Shown piece by piece: positions 1 through 4,212 of a stretch of DNA of 10,000 nt; positions within the stretch are counted from its first letter, which is position 1; each line of letters begins with the position of its first letter. The position numbers and the translations under genes were made by a program. Source of the DNA: Kiritimatiellota bacterium (lineage in GTDB: Bacteria; Verrucomicrobiota; Kiritimatiellia; JAAZAB01); assembly GCA_008636095.1 (NCBI GenBank), contig VSJD01000258.1, positions 1 to 10,000 on the forward strand. The letters are read 5' to 3'. The notes below the pieces were generated by a model, which saw only the letters and a list, made by a program, of their open reading frames with translations, was not told where the DNA came from and ran no database searches.

Positions 1-110
1 CGCGGATCATCATTAAAAGGATACATCGTGGTTACCATGGCCGCCCCATTATTCCCAAGAAGTCCGCCCAACACGGTCAGCCCGATCATCATTTTTACGA
101 TATTCTGCAT
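1..110 (-). CDS. N-terminus of a secreted protein (partial, runs off the left edge)
   Basis: Thirty-six codons are visible before the window ends. The start ATG at 110-108 is preceded by a purine-rich ribosome binding site (GGGAGGAA on the minus strand, plus positions 119-126) about ten bases upstream. The product starts MQNIVKMMIGLTVLGGLL: a short basic n-region and a hydrophobic core, then NNGAA as a plausible signal-peptidase I site around residues 20-24. The mature part begins VTTMYPFNDDP, which could be the first strand of a LamG/concanavalin-like fold, but that is only a guess from a few residues. The gene is the downstream target of a promoter with AraC-type direct repeats at 182-244 and follows the AraC gene at 407-1312 in the same orientation, so it is probably controlled by that regulator. 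Function is unknown because the body of the gene lies outside the window. Confidence 0.72.
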   Translation of the reverse strand, partial: MQNIVKMMIGLTVLGGLLGNNGAAMVTTMYPFNDDP

Positions 111-118
111 TTTATTTG

Positions 119-126
119 TTCCTCCC
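119..126 (-). promoter_or_regulatory. Ribosome binding site for the secreted-protein gene at 110
   Basis: The minus strand reads GGGAGGAA here, followed by an A-rich ten-base spacer and then ATG at 110. It is the feature that fixes the start of the partial gene, because no other in-frame start with such a site is visible upstream. Confidence 0.65.
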
Positions 127-181
127 GGTTAAATATTCTTTTTTATTTAATGCAAAGCAAACGCATTCCTTTTCTGACTAT

Positions 182-210
182 ATAATACCTCGACCTGGTC
201 AATACGTATA
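182..210 (-). promoter_or_regulatory. Candidate activator-dependent promoter of the gene at 110
   Basis: On the minus strand a good -10 box TATTAT occupies 187-182. Seventeen bases upstream the -35 position (210-205) reads TATACG, a poor match to TTGACA, and it overlaps the proximal direct repeat (208-223) by three bases. A weak -35 overlapped by an activator half-site is the known arrangement of class II AraC-family promoters. The predicted transcript would start near 175, giving a leader of about 65 bases. A 9-bp odd palindrome GACCTGGTC (192-200) lies in the spacer and could be a second operator or chance. Confidence 0.45.
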
Positions 211-244
211 TCGCAATTTTGAACATTCATATCGCAATTTTGAA
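208..244 (-). repeat. Two 16-bp direct repeats at 21-bp period: candidate AraC-type operator
   Basis: The minus strand carries TTCAAAATTGCGATAT twice without a mismatch (244-229 and 223-208), separated by five bases, so the repeat period is exactly 21 bp or two helical turns. AraC-family dimers classically bind two direct half-sites of about 17 bp spaced 21 bp, one half-site touching the -35 box. Both properties are met here: the proximal copy overlaps the predicted -35 of the gene starting at 110, and an AraC-family gene (407-1312) lies immediately upstream in the same orientation. That this particular regulator binds this site is inferred from proximity. Confidence 0.65.
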
Positions 245-406
245 AACACAAAAAAACGCCGGCCGCGCCAGAATTTAATGCCGAAGGAGGACAATACGCT
301 GGGCATCAAGGCGAATAACTACAGAGAGTTGAATCAGGAAGGAGTACAGAAATAATCTCTAACCCACAGAACATGTTGAACGCAGAGTGTGAAGGGTAAA
401 TACGGA

Positions 407-1312
407 CTAACCTGTACTGACCGCCTTTTGAATGACATGCCGATACGATTCCGGCTTTACCCCGGTCAATATCTTAAATATCCGATGAAACAGCCGATAA
501 TCTTCAAAGCCCACCTGCGCGGCAATCGCGATCAGTTTCATTTCCGGCTTGGTCTCCAGCAATAACCGCGCCTCCATTACCCGCCGCTGTAAGATATAAC
601 GCTTCAATGATAAACCGATGGATTTCTTGAATACCAGATCAAGGTATTGCCCTGTATAACCGAAGGTCTTGCTGATATTCAAAACACTTGTTTTTTCAGT
701 AAAATGCTGGCTTATATATTCCCGCAACCGTTCCGCTAACGGATTCGCGCGTTTTTTATTCGGTTGACTGACTATGCTCCTGACCAGGCAACAAATTTCC
801 TGGAATTTTACCCTGATCATGTCCTCATAACCGAAGCCCTGTTTTTTTACTTCGTCGCTGATTTGTCCGCATATCAGGTCAAACCGCGCCGCTTCCTCTT
901 CGCTCAGCAGAACCTGATGCGGCCAGGACCCGACATCCAGGTCCATTCCCAGCCAGCCCAGCGGAAATATAAAACACCCGCATTCCGCCTTTTCTTTCCG
1001 CGGCACGCTCATCATCGCATGGATATCATTAGGCTTGGCGATCAACAGGAGTCGCTTCTGAAAAGGATATATTTTACCCGCCAAGTAATAAGCGCCCCGG
1101 CCTTGCCGGACATACATTAGCTCAAGATCTTTATGAAAAGCGAGCGGATAGGGCTTGGAAAAAAAATAACAGCCATATCCAAACTGCACCTGTGATTTCC
1201 CTGTAAAAATCTTTTCATAGAACGTTCCCTTAAAAAATTGCAAATAGTATTTTCCTATACGCGCAATATCCGGCGATCGCAAATCATGTTCATATGCTTT
1301 CTTTTTGTTCAT
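407..1312 (-). CDS. AraC/XylS-family transcriptional regulator
   Basis: A 301-residue DNA-binding regulator with the usual two-part layout. Residues about 45-115 look like an AraC-type cupin sensing domain: a conserved His-Lys-Asp-Leu-Glu-Leu-Met-Tyr strand, then a glycine-rich turn and the AKPNDIH segment, typical of sugar-sensing members. Residues about 192-296 are the double helix-turn-helix domain. The first HTH falls near 208-230 (ISKTFGYTGQYLDLVFKK). The second HTH falls near 258-284, with the family signature IAAQVGFEDYRLFHRIFK followed by GVKPESYR. Length is normal for the family. The start at 1312 has no evident Shine-Dalgarno sequence; a short leader is possible. Stop TAG is at 409-407. 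It likely activates the secreted gene at 110 through the direct repeats at 208-244, in response to a sugar ligand that cannot be named from sequence. It may also act on loci outside the window. Confidence 0.95.
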   Translation of the reverse strand: MNKKKAYEHDLRSPDIARIGKYYLQFFKGTFYEKIFTGKSQVQFGYGCYFFSKPYPLAFHKDLELMYVRQGRGAYYLAGKIYPFQKRLLLIAKPNDIHAMMSVPRKEKAECGCFIFPLGWLGMDLDVGSWPHQVLLSEEEAARFDLICGQISDEVKKQGFGYEDMIRVKFQEICCLVRSIVSQPNKKRANPLAERLREYISQHFTEKTSVLNISKTFGYTGQYLDLVFKKSIGLSLKRYILQRRVMEARLLLETKPEMKLIAIAAQVGFEDYRLFHRIFKILTGVKPESYRHVIQKAVSTG

Positions 1313-1316
1313 CGAT

Positions 1317-1619
1317 TTAAACCAGGCGTTTATCTGTTATGCATCCCCGGGTCAATGCACTAAAGAAATCGCTTTTCTGATGGCATGGACCCCGCCCGTA
1401 GAAACCGGCCTGAAGAAACACTTTTATGGGTAAGGTATACCGAAATCGGGCTGGCATGTCAAGATCGGTTACGAACAGATCGGGGATGAACACTTAATGT
1501 GTAGACCTGATTCCTTAATCTTTGATCCACTCCGGCTCCAAAAATTAGAAGTGGTGACTTCGGGTGGCTTAGCGCTTGAAGACATAGAACCAGATGGGCG
1601 CCTGCGCGGAATAACATAA
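1317..1619 (+). pseudogene. Coding-like plus-strand frame broken by one stop (possible gene remnant)
   Basis: One frame stays open across this interval apart from a single TAA at 1431-1433. Before the stop it reads through MAWTPPVETGLKKHFYG. After it the frame continues for 61 codons, including GWHVKIGYEQIGDEHLMC and LEVVTSGGLALEDIEPDG, then ends in TAA at 1617-1619. The composition looks more protein-like than a random frame, with a normal mix of acidic, hydrophobic and glycine residues, but I recognise no family. It could be the tail of a decayed gene cut off by rearrangement, or a chance open frame; the antisense strand is also open over part of it. Confidence 0.2.
1328..1355 (-). promoter_or_regulatory. 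Weak candidate promoter for the AraC-family gene
   Basis: The minus strand has TTGACC (1355-1350) followed after 15-16 bases by GATAAA/ATAAAC (1334-1328). The -35 match is good and the -10 match is mediocre. The implied transcript would start only about ten bases before the ATG at 1312, which would fit the lack of a Shine-Dalgarno sequence there. Nothing better is visible upstream, but the call is tentative. Confidence 0.25.
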
Positions 1620-1644
1620 ATCCGCCTATATAACTGAGGCGGAT
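1620..1644. repeat. Perfect 8-bp inverted repeat with 9-base loop
   Basis: ATCCGCCT (1620-1627) is exactly complementary to AGGCGGAT (1637-1644) across the loop ATATAACTG. The stem is GC-rich enough to form a stable hairpin in RNA of either strand. No uridine run follows on either side, so it is not a standard intrinsic terminator. It may be a leftover regulatory or interspersed palindromic element. Confidence 0.5.
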
Positions 1645-1760
1645 AAACATTTCTGACTCAACAGAACACAAAGACCGGCGCGGAACAGACCAAGATTGCT
1701 CGCAGGCGGCGGCAGGACGCCTCCTCTAATGAGGGGGACCTAACCTGCATTATTCAGTGG

Positions 1761-1778
1761 GTTTCACGAAAGTGTAAC
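1761..1778. repeat. Imperfect palindrome with GAAA loop next to the IS end
   Basis: GTTTCAC (1761-1767) and GTGTAAC (1772-1778) are complementary except for one T-T pair and are separated by GAAA. As DNA it resembles an 18-bp dyad operator; as RNA it would be a short hairpin closed by a GNRA-type tetraloop. It lies 20 bp left of the IS terminal repeat and belongs to the host sequence. Confidence 0.35.
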
Positions 1779-1798
1779 AATATGATTTTCAACATCAG

Positions 1799-1808
1799 TG
1801 TCCGGTTA
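1799..1808. repeat. Left terminal inverted repeat of the IS
   Basis: TGTCCGGTTA, identical over ten bases to the reverse complement of 2886-2895. It contains the transposase stop codon (TAA on the minus strand at 1808-1806). Confidence 0.8.
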
Positions 1809-2756
1809 TAAGTCAAACAACATCAATTGGTTGTGATTGTCGCCATCTTGAAATTGGGGCATAGTTTGCGTAAGCAGTTCTTGTAGAGCGACTTTCTCGA
1901 ATGCATTGACACTCAATATTTGGAGGATTTTGTGGAGACTTCCCGGCAAATTGAGTTGCTTTTTCAGAATGGCCACCAGCACGTAGAGGCAGATGGCGAT
2001 CCAGACTTGGGTCTTGACCGCATTGGCCAAGGTGCCGAAGAAACTTTTGATCCTCAGATGTTGCTTGATCCACTTGAAAAACAATTCCACCTGCCACCGG
2101 CTTTTGTACAGCAAGGCGATGGTAAGAACGGACAAAGCGAAGTTGTTCGTCAGATAGACAAAGAAACGATCGGTTTCGGCATCGAAAAAACGAACCCAGT
2201 TCGATGGGTACTTCGTCCAAGCATTCACGTCGTGAAGCTTTCCGTCGCTGATGTAAACAAAGGTCGGAATGGGCCCGCGAAGATCCAGCAACGTATGCAG
2301 TTTGATCGCCGCCTTGGTGCGTCGAAAACGCGCACACGGGAAAACACTGAGACAAAGATCGATCGTCGTGGAATCCAAGGCGTAGACGGCCTGCTTCAAT
2401 TCGGCGGCGAAGCTCTCGCCGGCATACAGATCGGTCGCCTCCCGAATCAACACTTGCGCAAAATCCGCAAAGATCGTCCATGGCCGCTTCTCGTTTGCAT
2501 CCGCCAACGTGCTGCGAGCCATCGGCCCCCGAATACCGGCATGGTACAGGCGATGCCCCAAGGTCCTCATGCAGGTATCGATATCGCGCAAGCTTTCCCG
2601 ATAGGTCAGTTGCGCAAACACCATGACCAGAAACTGCTCGTAGCAGGTCAGCGTTCGCACTCGCCGGTTCCCGTTATAGCGTCGCACGCACTTCTCGAAT
2701 TGGTACTTCGGAAGCCAGTCCATCAACTGCGCAAACACCGTCCGTCCTTCGTTCAT
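1806..2756 (-). CDS. IS4-group (DUF4372 plus DDE) transposase with an internal deletion
   Basis: A 316-residue transposase whose N-terminus (residues about 4-75) matches the DUF4372 domain that precedes the DDE_Tnp_1 catalytic domain in this family. The first catalytic aspartate is D128 in ALDSTTIDL. The C-terminal catalytic signature Y-2-R-3-E-6-K is perfect: Y217, R220, E224, K231 in YKSRWQVELFFKWIK. The segment that should lie between, with the second aspartate in an M-D-R-G/A-Y motif, is missing. After HDVN (residues 175-178) the protein jumps almost directly to RFFDAETD and LTNNF. Relatives are, from memory, roughly 370-390 residues, so about 65-70 residues are gone. The start ATG at 2756 has an excellent AAGGAGGGG ribosome binding site. 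The frame survives because two lesions compensate (see findings). Predicted product: catalytically dead. Confidence 0.88.
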   Translation of the reverse strand: MNEGRTVFAQLMDWLPKYQFEKCVRRYNGNRRVRTLTCYEQFLVMVFAQLTYRESLRDIDTCMRTLGHRLYHAGIRGPMARSTLADANEKRPWTIFADFAQVLIREATDLYAGESFAAELKQAVYALDSTTIDLCLSVFPCARFRRTKAAIKLHTLLDLRGPIPTFVYISDGKLHDVNAWTKYPSNWVRFFDAETDRFFVYLTNNFALSVLTIALLYKSRWQVELFFKWIKQHLRIKSFFGTLANAVKTQVWIAICLYVLVAILKKQLNLPGSLHKILQILSVNAFEKVALQELLTQTMPQFQDGDNHNQLMLFDL

Positions 2757-2759
2757 AAT

Positions 2760-2772
2760 TTTCCCCTCCTTG
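2760..2772 (-). promoter_or_regulatory. Strong ribosome binding site of the transposase
   Basis: The minus strand reads AAGGAGGGG, then AAAATT and ATG at 2756. It fixes the start codon and is much stronger than the translation signals of the neighbouring host genes. Confidence 0.65.
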
Positions 2773-2885
2773 TTTATTAGAGGAGAAAAGCCGAAAATAT
2801 GGCACTTTGGAATTGAAATCGAAAAAAGTCATAACGACCATTTCATATAGATATGACAGGCATCAAATGCATGGCGCCTGTTTCT

Positions 2886-2895
2886 TAACCGGACA
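2886..2895. repeat. Right terminal inverted repeat of the IS
   Basis: TAACCGGACA, the exact complement of the left end at 1799-1808. Host sequence resumes at 2896. Confidence 0.8.
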
Positions 2896-2904
2896 GTAGT
2901 GTTC

Positions 2905-4161
2905 CTATGGCTTGACTAAGCAATTCGGTTTTGACCAAATAACGCGCGCCGACCAAACAGTCCCATCCGCTCCCTTCGGATGCGGTTGGTCGCCGACCAT
3001 GAACTCAGCGTCTGTAACCCACGACTCTTCCGGTGTGATCGTCGCTGCACCAAAGTTCCCTAGCATCACTCCACGCTCAGGGATCAGCACTTGCTCGGTG
3101 GCGCGAAGTACCTGCAATCGTTTGGGATCGACCTGTGCCAGGAAAAGCGGGGCGCGATTAAGTGGAATGTGGTCGTTGTTTGCACCCCGCCGCGTGTAAG
3201 CCAGAAATATTCCGTTGCTATGAGTCAGCCAATGTTGCTGGGTGTTGTAGCTGCCCAGGTCCAGGCCGTCGTCGAAAGTCCACGGCTTAATGGGCGCGAA
3301 ATGAAGACCATCTTCACTTGTCGTCACGTAGCCCCGGTCGTCGTTCCGAAGTGTGAGATAGTACCTGCCGCGGAATAAGGCCAGGGACGGTTCGCACAAG
3401 CCGCGGCCGCCCTGTAAGGTCAGCTCGTCTCCATGTCGAAGATAAGAGAACTTTGTGCCGTCGAAGGAACATTCTAACACCGTCACTGAATAGTCGCTAC
3501 CGGTCGGGCCACGGAAGTAGATCGGCAGCAATATTGTTCCATCCGGTTTGACCAGCCATTGCACGCACCCGGGAGTAACAAGAAAGAACTTGGTGTCCGT
3601 GTCCGGCATGGCCAGCATGTTCCACGGTGTCCAGCGGCTCGTCTTCGGGTCGAAGATTGCATAAGCGCAATCGTGCGAACGAGGCTTGTCCGTCAGTATT
3701 GCTCCGGCCTTGTTATAGCGGATCTTAGTCCCCATGGCGATCAGCTTGCGCGCCGGCGCGTGCCAGCCGGGCGTGACATCGCAAACGCTGATCGTTGTGC
3801 CATCCGGCTCCTGTCGCCAGGCAAGTTCCGGGATCTCGACCGGTCCGGTCCAAGTCTTGCCAAGATCATCAGATCGCATGTAGTACAGTCCTGAGTAATA
3901 ATCGCTGATCACGAGATGCTTCTGAATCGTCATGATGATCGTTGGACATCCGTTCTTTCCAAACCCCGGTAGGGCAACGACTCGCGGATGGAACCAGCAG
4001 AATTGTTTGCTGAGTTCACGATGGACAACTTCGGGCTGTACACAAAATGGTAACAGACTCAAGCTGGCGAGCGAGCTATCCACAGTTCCAACGTTCGAAC
4101 CATGGGAAGGTAGGCATCCAAAAACGAACAAGCCGATGGCTACCACAGCCAGAATTGGCAA
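2905..4161 (-). CDS. Sialidase-superfamily (Asp-box) lipoprotein
   Basis: A 418-residue protein, counted from the TTG at 4161, with a six-bladed beta-propeller signature. Asp-box motifs are clear at 97-104 (SDDLGKTW) and recognisable near 232-237 (SFDGTKF) and 281-288 (TSEDGLHF). CEPSLALFRGRYYLTLRND at 256-273 is the conserved Glu-Pro-Ser propeller strand of sialidase-like proteins. True sialidases use an Arg triad, Tyr/Glu and Asp, which I cannot assign here, so sialic acid should not be assumed as substrate; many relatives act on or only bind other glycans. The N-terminus is hydrophobic (LAVVAIGLFVFGC) and ends in a plausible lipobox at C16, suggesting anchoring in a membrane. The frame is open upstream to a TAA at 4222-4224. 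A start at 4200 would add a proper basic n-region, but the codon there is ATA. The gene follows the giant protein gene as an operon partner; stop TAG is at 2907-2905. Confidence 0.82.
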   Translation of the reverse strand: MPILAVVAIGLFVFGCLPSHGSNVGTVDSSLASLSLLPFCVQPEVVHRELSKQFCWFHPRVVALPGFGKNGCPTIIMTIQKHLVISDYYSGLYYMRSDDLGKTWTGPVEIPELAWRQEPDGTTISVCDVTPGWHAPARKLIAMGTKIRYNKAGAILTDKPRSHDCAYAIFDPKTSRWTPWNMLAMPDTDTKFFLVTPGCVQWLVKPDGTILLPIYFRGPTGSDYSVTVLECSFDGTKFSYLRHGDELTLQGGRGLCEPSLALFRGRYYLTLRNDDRGYVTTSEDGLHFAPIKPWTFDDGLDLGSYNTQQHWLTHSNGIFLAYTRRGANNDHIPLNRAPLFLAQVDPKRLQVLRATEQVLIPERGVMLGNFGAATITPEESWVTDAEFMVGDQPHPKGADGTVWSARVIWSKPNCLVKP

Positions 4162-4197
4162 ACCGCATTTTTGCAGGTGTTTGAATAATCTCGTTTG

Positions 4198-4212
4198 TAT
4201 TTTAATATCCTT
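4198..4212 (-). promoter_or_regulatory. Ribosome binding site and probable lost start codon (ATA) of the sialidase-like gene
   Basis: On the minus strand AAGGA (4212-4208) lies inside the last codons of the giant gene. Seven bases later comes ATA (4200-4198), one base after the giant gene's TAA (4204-4202). Reading from this codon gives QTRLFKHLQKCG ahead of the hydrophobic stretch, exactly the charged n-region that the TTG start at 4161 lacks. The position looks like a translationally coupled start that carries ATA instead of ATG. Confidence 0.5.

Larger units (their letters stand above)
1313..1798. other. Gene-poor interval between the AraC gene and the insertion sequence
   Basis: These 486 bases hold no gene that I can support. 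Present are a weak candidate AraC promoter (1328-1355), a broken plus-strand coding-like frame (1317-1619), a perfect 8-bp-stem hairpin (1620-1644), a GC-rich stretch with nested short complementary segments (1702-1749), and an imperfect palindrome (1761-1778). A 70-codon minus-strand open frame at 1459-1671 is antisense to the broken frame, lacks a ribosome binding site and shows no recognisable family. The stretch looks like a decayed or rearranged remnant bordering the IS. Confidence 0.5.
1799..2895 (-). mobile_element. Defective IS4-group insertion sequence, 1,097 bp
   Basis: The element is bounded by a perfect 10-bp terminal inverted repeat, TGTCCGGTTA, at 1799-1808 and its complement at 2886-2895. 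A few further matches are visible inside. It carries one transposase gene on the minus strand whose stop codon lies within the left repeat, as in compact IS elements. I see no target-site duplication in the bases flanking the repeats (left ...AACATCAG, right GTAGTGTT...), which suggests an old insertion or later rearrangement of one flank. The right end is nine bases from the stop codon of the sialidase-like gene, so the insertion sits just behind that gene without interrupting it. Because the transposase lacks a catalytic segment, the copy could only move if supplied with enzyme from an intact relative. Confidence 0.85.

Noticed and set aside
116..355. 79-codon plus-strand open frame
   Set aside because: It overlaps the promoter and direct repeats of the minus-strand gene, has no ribosome binding site, and its sequence (repeated YRNFE) merely translates the operator repeats.
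356..406. Possible terminator behind the AraC gene
   Set aside because: Only the short palindrome AACATGTT is present, with no GC-rich stem or T-run; the AraC transcript may simply read on toward the gene at 110.
1465..1540. Possible tRNA ending CTCCGGCTCCA on the plus strand
   Set aside because: No complementary GCCGGAG acceptor strand at the right distance upstream, and no GTTC-type T-arm or anticodon stem can be built.
1459..1671. 70-codon minus-strand open frame with a hydrophobic N-terminal half
   Set aside because: No ribosome binding site and no recognised family. It is antisense to a more protein-like frame and resembles the kind of spurious intergenic frame often over-annotated.
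1813..2481. 222-codon minus-strand frame overlapping the transposase
   Set aside because: It is the shifted frame of the same gene. Only the short LDEVPIELGSFF piece is meaningful, as evidence of a frameshift in the transposase, and it is not a separate gene.
1920..2780. 286-codon plus-strand open frame opposite the transposase
   Set aside because: It is the complement of a recognisable IS4-group transposase with a strong ribosome binding site; the plus frame has no family resemblance and low-complexity composition.
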